From assembly GCA_018340805.1 (NCBI GenBank), contig JACMZG010001914.1, forward strand, positions 9,035,590 through 9,099,589: a stretch of DNA of 64,000 bases, in the 5' to 3' direction. The notes below the pieces were generated by a model, which saw nothing but the letters and a program-made list of their open reading frames with translations, was not told where the DNA came from and ran no database searches. The stretch is from Microvelia longipes (Eukaryota; Arthropoda; Insecta; Hemiptera; Veliidae). A program made the translations under genes and the position numbers. Positions 34,429 to 45,800 of the stretch are shown piece after piece (the first letter of the stretch is position 1; each line of letters starts with the position of its first letter).

Positions 34429-34916
34429 GTACACACAGCGTATATAACAGGCGATCGTATTGGATACGTATTAAATACGATAAGGTTCTTGCACCGTATT
34501 TGTTTAGTCGATCGAGTGAGATTAAATTATAACTGATCCCGCCAAAACATCGCGTCTTTTATAGTGAAGGTTCACTTTTGGTTATATGGAAGTTTAAAAC
34601 AAAAAATATATTAAATTAAGTTGTTATTTCTTTGCATAATAATAAAGTTACACTAAAAAAATAATATTCCAAAAGTTATTTGATCAAAAACGGTATTAGT
34701 GAAGAGAAATAAAGTGAAATAAAAGTTCGACGAGAAGGTTATCCGTTAAATACGATCGTCTCTAAAGGTACATACAGCGTATCAGGGCATTTAGATTCCA
34801 TCTCCCTAGTTCTAGCGTATGCGATCGGATCCCCTCCGCATGGTTCATACAGCTAATATTACCGTATTGAGAGATCGTATCCAATACGATCTACGGATCT
34901 AGAAGTGTGTGTGAAC
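34429..34916. mobile_element. TIR element with GATCGTATTGGATACG subterminal blocks
   Basis: GTACACACAGCG...GATCGTATTGGATACG at the left is mirrored at the right by CGTATCCAATACGATC...GTGTGTGTGAAC at the same distance from the end. Words such as CATACAGCGTAT and TACGATC recur inside. No coding frame; superfamily not assigned. Confidence 0.75.
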
Positions 34917-35454
34917 ATATAGGACACCTCGGATATTCCAACTTAGAGTCTTTTCAGAGTAAAGACTAAATTTTCTAAATACCACGAGTCTGACAAACCC
35001 ATTTAAAGTGAGTTGTTAAAGCAACAATTAAACTAAAATAAAGAGATCAGTCGATAAAAATATCATACGTGATAAACGAGATAAGTTAAAAAAAGTACTA
35101 CTTAATTATAATTAAGATATTAACTAAAGATAACCAACCAGAATAGTAATTTACAACTAATAATGTCTACTTTTAATAGTCTGTAATTACTTGAATCTCC
35201 ATATTATTGTTTTTTTCAAACATTGTGTTGGCAAGACATCAAAACACTTAATATAGTCAGGTTAAGCAACATAACCGAGTGCAAGGACAATGCAACCTTC
35301 GTGTATAAGTGAATGTTTTTACATAACTTGCAATATTATTTTTTTTACAAGTTATGAACTTAAAAAAAAGTTCAATTCGTGAAAAGAGACTAAGTACTTA
35401 AAAACAGTACAGTGAACGTGTCTGCAAGCGTGATCTATATGTTTATTGTACAAA

Positions 35455-35880
35455 TAATAATTTTTATAACTTGACAAGTTGTTGAAAGTTGCAAATTTAA
35501 TGTATTTAAGTTACTTCATTTTTGTTTTGTAAATATAGTTACTTAAATATTGCATACCGCAAGTCATTTAAGTTGTTCATTTAAATCCGTATTTAAGTTG
35601 TTATATTTCTATATCATTATTTATATAGTGAAGGTCATATGAATTGTAAATAGACAAGTTGTTGAAAGTTGCGAATTTCCTTTTATTTTTCCTTTTTAGT
35701 TTTATTAAGTTGCAACTCAATTTTTATTTTGCAAGTATGGTAACTTAAATATTGCACACAACAATTGTGTCAAGGTATGTCAAACTGTAAAAAAGTTAAG
35801 ATTTATCGCATCATCATTAATAGATTGCAAAGGCAGTGACTTTTTTAGTTTGACACAGCTTGACATACGTTATGCGCTAC
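35455..35880. repeat. Direct duplication plus a short inverted repeat
   Basis: GACAAGTTGTTGAAAGTTGC and TTACTTAAATATTGCA-type words occur in the same order at about 35473-35560 and 35652-35760. An inverted pair follows (GTCAAGGTATGTCAAACTGT and AGTTTGACACAGCTTGACAT) at about 35768-35875. Confidence 0.65.
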
Positions 35881-35893
35881 TGTGTCCAATCCC

Positions 35894-36343
35894 ATGGCGG
35901 TCCCAAAATGACAGTTAGTGGACATTTTACTAACAGTTTAAGCTCATTTCAGGATTTTTTTAAAATTAGCTTTTTGAGATATTAGCATTTTTATTTTATA
36001 TTTGCTCATAATAAAAACTTGTAACTAATTATCCAAAAGTATGTAGAATCCATTTGAAAGAGCCAAGTTTAAGCTTTCAAACGCCACCAAAATAAAAATC
36101 ATAGCCCATGCAGACTTTCCAATACAGCCATTTTTGTAGTCAAAGAAATGTTGAAAAATCACTTTTTTTGGAAAATTCACCACCCTACTGCGGAAATATG
36201 GCTGCACCAAATGAGCCAAAAATCTGTATTTTTTCTTTCTTCTATGGTGCCTACCTGTCAGTCAAGTTATATTAAAATCGGTGACATCGAGTCCAAAAAT
36301 GTCCTTTTTTGTGTTGATTTGACATTGAATGGACCCTTACGCT
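35894..36343. other. Unassigned block, possibly a decayed element
   Basis: The left edge GGTCCCAAAATGACAG and the complement of the right edge (GGGTCCATTCAATGTCAAAT) are faintly similar, each followed by a GGACATTTT word. Two overlapping open frames on opposite strands (36025-36219, 36148-36345) show no recognisable protein. Confidence 0.25.
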
Positions 36344-36964
36344 AAATATTCACAACAGTAGGTATGTAAATGTAACAACCTAAAAATAATAAAACGAATT
36401 CACACAAAGTTATTAAAAGCTTAAAGATCTTCGATAAGAATCTAATATTTACACTACATCTGCCGATCCTAATAACTATTTTATACATTCACATCTCGCA
36501 AACATTTACTGAAGGACATTATCACATTAATTAGATCATTATATCACCTTGTTAAGGTTTAGCATCATCATTGAGTCCCATCTATACACTAATCTCGAGA
36601 CAAACAAAATAATCAGATGGATCCCAGCTGAAATTACCTGAGTATTTAGCTGCAGGTAGTTTTTCACACGTTTTTCTCTCAGTTTTAATTGATCTTCTTT
36701 TGTCTTTACAAAAAAATATGTTTACACTATTAGACGGTTCCAGAAATGTTCTTGATACATCACAGATGTCCTTTCAAAGATTGATTTGGCAAACGAACAT
36801 ATTTTTACTTGCGTTTTTTGAGATTATGATAAAATAAACTAATTCTTTTGTTAGATAAAATACGAATTTCGACGTCATATTTTTCAACAAAAATATGACC
36901 AATTTTCATACCTTTGGTCAACTTTTTTGGCAGACGGTTTTAGCAATTTTATTTTCAATTTTTT

Positions 36965-37400
36965 ATTTTTTCTCATTAATACCGTAGGTATATGGCAAAA
37001 GTATTGTGTTTGGAAAAAATCCGAAACCGGGATGAAACCGAAATTATCCGTTTCAGGTGTTTTAAAGGCCTCCTGAGAGGTTTTCTCAAAGTTGTCTGTC
37101 TGTATGTGTGTGTGTATGTTATCATCGTGCCCAGTGTATTAATGCTAGAGAGTTTAAATTGTGCACAAAAATCAGTCTATCACTGTAGTTGTGCTATTCA
37201 AAAAATAATATTTTTATTAAAAAAAAAATATAAAACGCGGAAAAATTATGCGATCGGATTGAGATTTGGCACGTATGTAGCTATGTATATGTGACAGTAT
37301 GTGTGTGCACATACATACAGACAGACAACTTTGTAAAAACCATTAAGGAGGTCTTAAAAGTCCCTACAACTGACAACTCAGGTGAAATCTTGTCTCGTAT
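36965..37400. mobile_element. Family V in fold-back form
   Basis: A plus-sense V terminus (TCTCATTAATACCGTAGGTA, AAAGTATTGTGTTTGG, TTATCCGTTTCAGGTGTTTT, TGTCTGTATGTGTGTG) starts at about 36972. A minus-sense terminus (ACATACAGACAGACAACTTT, GGAGGTCTTAAAAG) closes the unit at about 37310-37380. The centre has GCACGTATGTAGCTATGTAT. The 100-codon frame 36992-37294 is an artefact of V sequence. Confidence 0.8.
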
Positions 37401-37796
37401 TTACATGAATTGATACCAACAAAAGTTTATCATTCAAATCAGACAACCTTACCTAGAAAATGTTTCTATAATTATTAATAATTAATTTTCATTAACACCT
37501 TTTTTCAATTGTTCGTCCTTGATAAATGCATCAATGGGCATAATAAAATAAATATATTCATAATATCTTTTCACGCTCAAACAATTCCTACTATAAGTTA
37601 CCAACTAATAACTAAACAATTGTTAAAATAAATATTACAGCCATTAAACTAATCCATAAATTTCTAGACTAAAGTTATGAGGAAATGAGGAAAAAATAGT
37701 CATATGTACTACATGCATTTTAAGCACTTTTTTTGTTTTTTAATCTCCGTATTTCTTGTAATTTAATTATTATTAATTAGTAATTAATAATAATTA

Positions 37797-38095
37797 ATGA
37801 GTGTGTTTGTGTGTGAGTACGATATTTTTGTTCCTAGACGTTTCTATGGGACACGATAACTTTTAAACGCTTTCTTGGATCGAAAAATTAATCTTGAAAA
37901 TGTTACGACTATTATTTTTAAAATATATGTGACGTAATTTACCCCCAATAATAACCCTACAAGCATTTCAATAAATCACAAATGTTCAAAAAGTATTTGG
38001 ATCGGGCTGAAATTGTTCACACATGTACTACTATATAAGTTTAAAAATATTATCAGTATTAGTTTCGGTTTTATTAATTGACATATAAAACGTAA
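37797..38095 (+). mobile_element. Family U copy
   Basis: Starts with a short TGTGTTTGTGTGTG head, then TAGACGTTTCTATGGGACAC, GCTTTCTTGGATCG, TGACGTAATTTACCC, CGGGCTGAAATTGTTCACAC and GTACTACTATATAAG, ending TTGACATATAAAACG. Same order as 62520-62830 reversed. Confidence 0.8.
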
Positions 38096-38097
38096 TG

Positions 38098-38276
38098 TCA
38101 ACAAATCACTTACATACTTACTTACATACTTACCTACATTACTTACGTATTTACTTACATTACTTACTTCAATACTTACATACTTACCTACATTACTTAC
38201 GTATTTACTTACATTACTTACTTCAATACTTACATACATACTTACATTACTTACTTACATACTTACTTACGTTCGA
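38098..38276. repeat. 54-bp tandem repeat made of TTAC/ATAC words
   Basis: TACCTACATTACTTACGTAT recurs at 38131 and 38185, exactly 54 bp apart, within a longer run of CTTACATA words. It gives long open frames on both strands that are artefacts. Confidence 0.9.
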
Positions 38277-38939
38277 ACATGACAATTCAAGTAGGACTTT
38301 TTCGACTCTGTCAAACCACATACAAATTTAACAAATCCTCACTGTAATCACTCTTATGAATAATAATTACATTAACAGATCACTAAGAAACCCGGTAGCA
38401 AAGACGCGTAACAAAACAAAAACTTCAAGAGACCTTTCATTACCAATCTTAATGTTCGTGAAACAAGAACACATGTAGCCAGCTCACCGTGAAGCACCAG
38501 CTTTCACTCCGAGTACCATCACGGGAATCGCACAAAGATTCTTGTTATGTTCCTCCTTTTTGTCTTAATACATGAGTTATCCTGTCTAACGTCAACTGAT
38601 ATTACATAAACTTTATGTTCCGGAAAGGATGACTGAAACCGCTTTTTAACACTTCAGGTGTATTTATTCAAATCAATTAAATGATGACGGCGGAATTAAT
38701 GATCCTTTAGATCAGTGTTCTGAAAAACGTTTTGTAGAACGGATTTAAAGTATTCGAAATGATAACTTTTAAATGTAACTATAATAATTCAAGCTTTTCG
38801 GTATTACGTTTCTATAATAAGACAAAAAACTTTATAGGGACCTCAATTTTAAATTATTAATGCTTTTGAGGAGGAATAGGTCCTATTCCTGGAATAGGAA
38901 ATAGTTTAATCGTATTAAAATAATAGCTTTAATAGTTTC

Positions 38940-39612
38940 TATAATAATATTTTTATTGGCAACCTAAAAAAAACCTGCAAGTAGAACTAATTTAAAGTGT
39001 CAGAAATGGTGACTTTAGAAGTTGAATATAATAAGTTGAGTTCTTCATATTTTGTTTCTATAATCTTTATTTGTAATCTATCTGCTAGTCGTGTAGTACT
39101 GATTAAATTCAGAAATTATAACTTTAAAAGGGAATATTATAAGTTGAGTTTTCATTTTTTGTTTCTATAATATTTTTTATTTGTAATCTATCTGTAGTCT
39201 TGTATTAATGTTTATTCATAAATTATACTTTAAAAGGGGAATATAAGTTGAGTTCTTCATTTTTTGTTTCTATAATATTTTTATTTGTAATCTATGCTAG
39301 TCTTGTATTACTGGTTAAATTATCAGAAATTATAACTTTAAAAGGGGATATTATAATTGAGTTCTTCATATTTTGTTTTATAATCTTTTATTTGTAATCT
39401 ATCTTGCTAGTCTTGTATTACTGGTTTAAATTATCAGAAATTATAACTTTAAAAGGGGAATATTATAAGTTGAGTTCTTCATATTTTGTTTCTATAATAT
39501 TTTTATTTGTAATCTATCTTGCTAGTCTTGTATTACTGGTTTAAATTATCAGAAATTATAACTTTAAAAGGTGAATATTATAAGTTGAGTTCTTCATTTT
39601 TTGTTTCTAATT
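38940..39612. repeat. Satellite-like tandem repeat, about 115 bp unit
   Basis: Five to six units carry GTAATCTATCTTGCTAGTCT, TGTATTACTGGTTTAAATTA, TCAGAAATTATAACTTTAAA and AAGTTGAGTTCTTCATATTT. The first unit is the most diverged, and a further degenerate copy is visible at about 38740-38830. Units 4 and 5 are nearly identical. Confidence 0.9.
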
Positions 39613-39668
39613 TTTTTCTTGGAAAACAATCTTGTTTGAAAATCTACATTTTAATTTTCTCTCCGTAA

Positions 39669-39745
39669 TTCCGGGAGAGGTTCCTAGGATTGTAACGCAT
39701 GCAATTGCTATGTTACATCTAGGACAGGTTTCATCATTCAACTTT
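39669..39745 (+). mobile_element. Family Z terminal fragment, diverged
   Basis: GAGAGGTTCCTAGGATTGTA, TGTTACATCTAGGACAG and TTTCATCATTC align to the Z arm at 60441-60510 with scattered substitutions. Confidence 0.65.
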
Positions 39746-39779
39746 TTTACTGTCGATGGCTGAGGTTAATGCCTTTAAC

Positions 39780-40430
39780 TCATCATGGGACAGAGACTGT
39801 ATGTGTTAATGTATGTGTGTGTTTTATTATTTTAGCTCTCATTTTATTTATGCTAGAGAGTCAAAACTTTGTTTAAAAATTAATATTTAGTTGAGGTCGT
39901 GTTATTCGAAAAATATTTCTTTATGACGTCATTAACCCACAATAATAATTCAGCAAACATTTCTAATAATCATAAAACGCGGAAAACTGTCGCGATCAGG
40001 TTTATATTAAGCACGCATGTAGCCATGTATGAGACTAACATTATTAGCTAAGTTGTATCTTATTAACAGCATTAGTTCAGTTTTTATCGGATGACTTGTA
40101 TTACTTTTTTTAAATTATTAAAAATTGTTAAAAATGTAAAAATTTAGTACAAGCTTTTAGTAAATAAGTAAAATAATAATTACTATTACTACAACTTAAA
40201 GCACTTATAGTAAAATAAATAAGTGCTTTAATTTTTGTTTAAACACAGCTATTATACATACATACAACAATTAAGTACATACACGCACACATACAGACAA
40301 ACAACATTGTGTTAACCAATGGAACCCTTAAACAATCTGAAACGGATATTCAAGTGACATCCTAGTTTTGGATATTTTCTCTAACACAATACTTTTCCTA
40401 TATACCTGTTGCGAAAAATGAGGAAAAGTA
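39780..40430. mobile_element. Family V copy in fold-back form
   Basis: Plus-sense V at 39797-40035 (GTATGTGTGTGTTTTATTAT, ATGCTAGAGAGTCAAAACTT, CATAAAACGCGGAAAACTG, AGCACGCATGTAGCCATGTA) and minus-sense terminus at 40261-40430 (ACATACAGACAAACAACATT, TATACCTGTTGCGAAAAATG then AGGAAAAGTAAAA). It also shares ATGACGTCATTAACCCACAA with family U. Confidence 0.75.
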
Positions 40431-40833
40431 AAAAACAATATCAGGTAGTGTCTAAGTAAAAGTTATACTCTCAAAGCTCTTACTTAAAATAAACTATAAG
40501 AGCAAAGATAATAACAGTTATCAATGTTTATAACCTGAATCTATTAAGCCAGTTATAACCTTGTATAACTATATTCTTTCTGAGACAGCAAGTTCCTGGG
40601 TCACTCGCTAAGTACCTGTTATTTTTATGACAACATTTTTCAGCGCTCTAAAAGTGTAAAGAGTTCAAGAAAGTTTACTAAAGTGCTCGAGTGAAATTAA
40701 CTATTACATCAACGTAACGGAACAGATTAAAAACTTCTAGAATATCGTGACAATATTTCTACCTATAATCGATTAAAGAAAGATCGATTGATCGATTAAT
40801 AGTTTATGAGGACAATAATAGATATTTGGTTAG

Positions 40834-41580
40834 CGACCTTAATAGTCCAAGAACCAGGCCTAAAAAATGTGACTCATTTTGTACTACTTCAAACTAAATT
40901 TTTCTGAAAATGTATTTTTAATTATAAAGAAAAAACACGTAGTATGCATATCCAGAGTAGAAATGAGATATCCCTTCAAATGATAGAGCTCGCTCAAAAT
41001 ATTAGAAAATCGTACAGATTCCAGTTTTCTTGCAATAAGTGGTTCCCTGTAGGTCGTGTGCAAAACATGATGCGAACTTTTTTAAAGCTAATAAAATTTT
41101 CTATAAGACGAGAAAATTCGGTTTTGTCGTCAAAATCGAATTGACACAACTGAAGTTATGACGTTTGTTAAATGCCAAAAAAATGTACAAAAATCCAATA
41201 TTTTTCCACAGAAATTCGCCGACTTTGCATAACTTAACCATTTGTTTTGTGTTTTTAAAAGAACCATAACTTTGGTTGCAGTTATCCGATTATGATGATT
41301 AAACACTCAGTTTATAGAACATTTTATCATCTTTAAAATTTTTTTTATTCATGTTTTGCACACGACCCATAGAGAACCACTTATTTTAAGAAAACTGAAA
41401 TTCGTCCGATTTTATAAAATTTTGAGCAAGCACAATCATATGAAAGTGTCCACTCTGGTTAGGCAGACAATGTTTTTTCTTCATTTTTAAGATATATTTT
41501 CAGAAATATATGGTTTGAAGTAGTACAAATTAATCACATTTTTCAGGTTCGGCTCCTGAACTATATAAGTCCTTTGGTCG
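40834..41580. mobile_element. Fold-back element, 747 bp
   Basis: Left end CGACCTTAATAGTCCAAGAA and right-end complement CGACCAAAGGACTTATATAG start arms of about 250 bp (to about 41090, and from about 41330). The arms share TGTACTACTTCAAA, GGGTCGTGTGCAAAACATGA-like and AATAAGTGGTTC segments with moderate divergence. The 66-codon frame at 40944-41144 lies in the left arm and has no protein-family signature. No clear target duplication. Confidence 0.85.
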
Positions 41581-41745
41581 CTCCAAAGGACTTTTCTTTA
41601 ATATTACTAAAGATACCTATTCATAAACTTATAGGTGCATATTCCATTAATAAGTATCCACAAAACATTAAATTCAAGAGTTCTAATTTTAAGATTAAAC
41701 ACTTTTACAAGAATGTAAAGTATACAAATTTATTAGAGTATAGTC

Positions 41746-41846
<101 letters not shown>

Positions 41847-41939
41847 ATAATGAAAAGAGAAAATACTAATCATATTTAATAAACATTAAAAATAATAATA
41901 ATAACTGCAGAACGCTAAATGACCCTACGGGTTAAAGCG

Positions 41940-42156
41940 TAAAAAAAATAACTTGCAGAGGGTGAAAATATAGGTGTTGTGGATTTTAGAAAATTTTCTT
42001 CGTCGGTCTGGATAGAAAGGAAGTTTTCGAGGCACTCAAGTACTACTCCGAGTAGCTCGGAAACTTCCTTTCTCTCCAGACCGACGAAGACGTATGTCGA
42101 AAATTTTCTAAAAATCCACAACACCTATATTTCACCCTCTGTAAGTTATTTTTAAT
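41940..42156. repeat. 217-bp near-perfect hairpin
   Basis: AAAAATAACTTGCAGAGGGT through GTTGTGGATTTT...GGTCTGGATAGAAAGGAAG is mirrored by CTTCCTTTCTCTCCAGACC...AAAATCCACAAC through ACCCTCTGTAAGTTATTTTT. The tip lies around CAAGTACTACTCCGAGTAGC. The 69-codon frame on the minus strand (41915-42124) is a by-product of the palindrome. Confidence 0.92.
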
Positions 42157-42159
42157 GTT

Positions 42160-43500
42160 TATATATATATATATATAGACCGCTCCCTAAGTAATAAACT
42201 AGAAAACTAGATTATTGGATATTTCGATTATATTTTTAATTAATTAATACATTTTCTGTTTGTTTTAGGTTGGTACATATTAAACTATATAAACTAGCAG
42301 GTAATATACAGGTAAGGTTTTAAACCGTACAGTATTAATTATTACAATAACTTGTCTCAAACTTGTGACATTTACACCTCGCGTGACACGGTACGTCAAA
42401 GAAAACTATTAATAATAATATTCATAAATATTAAGAAAGGTCATAGAAGTAAAGCACACAGTGTTTAAAAAAATTGTATAAAATGCATGCTCCAATTAAC
42501 AAACCGTGAAAGATATTGCTTAAATACCCCCACCGATGGCTAAAAAGCATTTTCGCAATATTCCTTTACATACATAGTCTTAAAAAGTTGTTAACATGAC
42601 AAAAGTTTTATAAATCGGAGGGAAAAGATATTTAGTTACAGTTTTTTGATAGTGTAAGTGCCCGGTTGTGTTATACCGTATATTTCAGGAGCTGTAAGAA
42701 ATACTAGTCTTTAATTGCACCCTGTATTTTATACGGAATGTTTAGATTTTAAACTTTTAATTTTGGATCTTGCGTAAAAATCATAAACAAGTTGTTTGAT
42801 CAAGATATTAATTTTGAATCAAATAGATTATTGATTAGTTTACAGCTCATAATTTGAGGTTCATAAAAAATACATATTAAAAATTTGATATTTTAAAACT
42901 GAAAGTCGAGGCGTGAAGTAATAGAATATCAAACAAGGTTAAAAATGTATTTTTAACAAAAATTGAATTTTTTAAAGATAACCAATCGATATTATCTTTC
43001 AATTAAAGTAATTACATATAAACACCATGTATAATTGGGTATCGAAAGATTCGGTATAAACAGAGTTAATTTTTTTCAAGTGTTTGGTATCTTAAGCATA
43101 ATTATTATTTTATTATAGTATAGCACATCGCTAAAATTATTTAAAAGCGCGCCAAAAATCAGTGAAGGAATGAATTCTATTGGTTCAGACCGACTAAGCC
43201 CTTTTTCCCTCCTCATGCCAACCTCGGTACAAAAAATACTTTTTTCGTAAATAAAATCATAAAGAGTCAACACTGGTTCTAAAAATTTGTAACCTCGCGT
43301 TGCTTTTTTCCTTCGCTTTTTTTTAACTCAACTTAATTCATACTTCCGAACAAAGTTAAAGCAACCTTTTTTTAAAAAACCTTGATGTATATCAATGTTT
43401 AATTAAAAAATTAAATAAATATTTTTTTTTTATTTAAGATAAAAAATACGATATAAAATTAAACAAAATGATGACATTCAAAACATAACTTGTCGATATG
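42160..43500. other. Unassigned AT-rich DNA
   Basis: No gene or dispersed repeat recognised. A 65-codon minus-strand frame at 43076-43273 has no domain signature. Confidence 0.5.
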
Positions 43501-43504
43501 TTTT

Positions 43505-43756
43505 AAAAACAACCTATTTCTTGGTTCCGGTTTATGCTTTAGAATCTAAGCAGTTACTCTATTGTCAAGCACTGCTCGTAACTCATTTTGTTTGTACTTT
43601 TCAAAGGAAATGCGCTAAAACCTTTAAGAAAACTGACTAAGCTTAAAGATAAGTAACTAAGCTTTAAACTAGTTACTACTTTGCACTAGTTTAAAGCTTA
43701 GTTACTGTTTATCTTAAACGGTTTTAAGCGCATTTTCTTTACAAAATACAGACATC
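43505..43756. repeat. Dispersed repeat S, copy 2, with hairpin
   Basis: Matches copy 1 from AACAACCTATTTCT to AAAGGAAATGCGC. From about 43588 it folds back on itself: GGAAATGCGCTAAAACC and AAGCTTTAAACTAG are mirrored by CTAGTTTAAAGCTTAG and GGTTTTAAGCGCATTTTC, ending at about 43756. Confidence 0.85.
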
Positions 43757-43759
43757 GCA

Positions 43760-44490
43760 CCCAATTTGTTTAGGAAAACCACTCTTTGTTTTCGCCTACA
43801 TTATTCTTCAACATGTAATTAAACAAACAAATTAATTTGAAATGTCGGAAACAGGAACTAGTACATTTTATTTCACAATAAAATAATTATAAGAACAAAA
43901 CATTAAACACGAATGCGTTTAATATAAAACTATATTCATAAATGGTAAAATGAAAATAAATAGAATTTATGGTAGGTATATTCTTAAAAAAACTAAATTA
44001 TATTTTATCACGATATTAATATTATATTAATCTTTAAATTTGAATCATATTAAAAAAATATTCCAAAACGATAATGTTTTTATTACTACATCAGTTTTGC
44101 ATATTTCAAACTATTAAAGGACATGGGGCATGAAATTATTTCAGTCTTTTTAGTAATAGAACTAATAAACGGACAGTCCCAGACCGAGGGTGTACCTTTC
44201 ACTTTAAAAAAATTAAAATAATATAAGGTAATGACCGATAGAGCACGCGCGAACCACATACATACTGGTCGTGAGTTTAAAAACTAGTTTAAACAGTGAT
44301 GCAATATCAACTTCTATTTAGTTCTATAATAAGACCTATTTTGATATTAATGCTACCTAGATTGTTCGAATTTGAAAAAAGAAACTATTGAATACGGCCC
44401 CAAGGCTATAGCATAATCGATTTAACATTTAATCATAACGTTTGTAAAACGTCTATGACAGATAATTAAGAAATACATCTTATATGTGTT
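43760..44490. other. Unassigned AT-rich DNA
   Basis: The only repeat trace is TATTGAATACGGCCCCAA at about 44386-44403, which resembles one terminus of the GGCCCG-type elements; no partner end is visible. Confidence 0.45.
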
Positions 44491-44712
44491 GTTTAAAGAC
44501 TGAACTTCCAACTATTTCGTTGATTTTATTTTTTTATCCATCAGTAGAGATACTAACAGAGCCGGGTAAAAAGAGACACACCATTAGAGATTTATTTCAA
44601 AGGAAATTCTCGTAAATCTAATATCTAATGAAAGAGCAATTCAGTCACCAATGACGACTAAATTTCCACTTTAGCATCCACTGTCACAATTATATAATAT
44701 CACTTTTCCTCT

Positions 44713-44892
44713 ATTATAGTAAGACACACGGCTAAAATCAGTTGACAGCGGGGGAAAATAGTATTGAGGAACCAATAAAAGGTTGGCCTGATTTGAAGTT
44801 GAGGGGGTTTAAAATCCAGGACTAAACTCATTGGCTCCCTCGCATTATTTTCCAACGCTGTCAACAGATTTTAGCCGTGTGTCGTATTATAA
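44713..44892. mobile_element. Family R palindromic MITE, copy 2
   Basis: TTATAGTAAGACACACGGCT and AGCCGTGTGTCGTATTATAA are inverted ends, followed inside by AAAATCAGTTGACAGCG and GAGGAACCAAT. It is inserted in unit 1 of the 218-bp repeat. Confidence 0.92.
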
Positions 44893-45045
44893 CAAAGACT
44901 GAATGAACAACCATCGCGCTAGTTTTCTCGCTTAATGTTATCATCCATCAATTCCTCTAAAAGAGTGTCTCCATAAGTAGACATACTAACGGAGCCGGGT
45001 CATCAGAAAAACCTCTAATCTCACGGAAAGAAAGTTAAGTTCCTA

Positions 45046-45439
45046 CAGTCTATCGTTTAGTTTAAAAATCCCCACGGTCATAAGTTTTTTGGGGATTAAC
45101 CAATCAGAGAAGCCACTGCCAACCTCTCACTTAAATAGAGAAAAAAATCCCTATCACAATAACCGCTGTAGGGAAAAAAACCTTCTTCCCGGCAATCGTT
45201 CACTTTGTTTGTGGTTCTTCTTTTGATTACATCTTTTTGTCTTTTTAATCTTAAAAATGATATTTTAAAGTAAAACTACACAAAAGGAATGTAAAAAAAA
45301 TCGCCAAGAAAATACGGGTAGAATAACCTGATTTGTTTACATAGTTTTTTCCCGCTCCCTTCATGCAGAGATTTTTTTTCTTAAGAATCAGTGGTGTCTA
45401 AACTGACCTGTCAAGATTTTTAAACTAAACGATAGACTG
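45046..45439. mobile_element. Element Q, 394-bp TIR transposon with TA duplication
   Basis: Terminal inverted repeats of at least 25 bp start CAGTCTATCGTTTAGTTTAA on both strands. TA flanks each end (45044-45045, 45440-45441). The interior has no long frame. The TA duplication suggests Tc1/mariner-like mobilisation. No second copy in the window. Confidence 0.9.
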
Positions 45440-45716
45440 TAATATACAAATTTTCACTGTAGTATACACTGTCCTAAATTTAAAATATTACTTTGCTCAA
45501 ACAATAAAGACTTAAATATCAACCATCACGCTGCTTTCTACTCTATTTTTTATCACTTGTTAATTAATCCATAAGAGTGGCTCAATAATTAGAGATACTA
45601 ATAGAGCCGTGTTTATTATTTCACCTTCATTGATATTAAAAGAGCAAATAAACATTTAATATAAATTTAGGTAACCTGCTAGCTATAAGACTTCGATGTT
45701 CAAAAGTATTGTAAAA

Positions 45717-45800
45717 CATGATGATGGCGTTATGCCGAAACCGGTCCAGGGATATTCATATCCAACAGCAAGTATCGACGGTAGCTGGTTCTTCGATTTA
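45717..45800 (+). mobile_element. Hammerhead-bearing repeat, partial copy C
   Basis: From TGATGATGGCGTTATGCC through AGGGATATTCATATCCAACA to GCAAGTATCGACGG it matches the arms at 16830-17180. The repeat begins abruptly inside the ribozyme core, so the 5' partner of stem I is missing. Confidence 0.75.
45718..45750 (+). ncRNA. Hammerhead-like motif, copy C (5'-truncated)
   Basis: ATGATGA in place of CTGATGA, then GGC-loop-GCC as stem II, GAA, palindromic ACCGGT, C and CAGG. Stem II and III parts are intact, but the first core base and the CCTG strand of stem I are lost at the repeat boundary. Confidence 0.5.

Larger units (their letters stand above)
44495..45660. repeat. Old 218-bp tandem repeat, two copies invaded by MITEs
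   Basis: Unit starts lie at about 44495, 44894 and 45505 (AAAGACTGAAC/AAAGACTGAATG/AAAGACTTAAAT). Each unit later carries AGAGATACTAACAGAGCCGG or a variant (44548, 44977, 45585). Unit 1 is 399 bp but holds the 180-bp R2. Unit 2 is 611 bp but holds the 394-bp Q. Subtracting these leaves about 217-219 bp in both cases. Unit 3 is incomplete. Confidence 0.85.

Noticed and set aside
36025..36345. Two opposite-strand frames of about 65 codons
   Set aside because: There is mutual overlap, no domain and no conserved context; probably chance in a decayed element.
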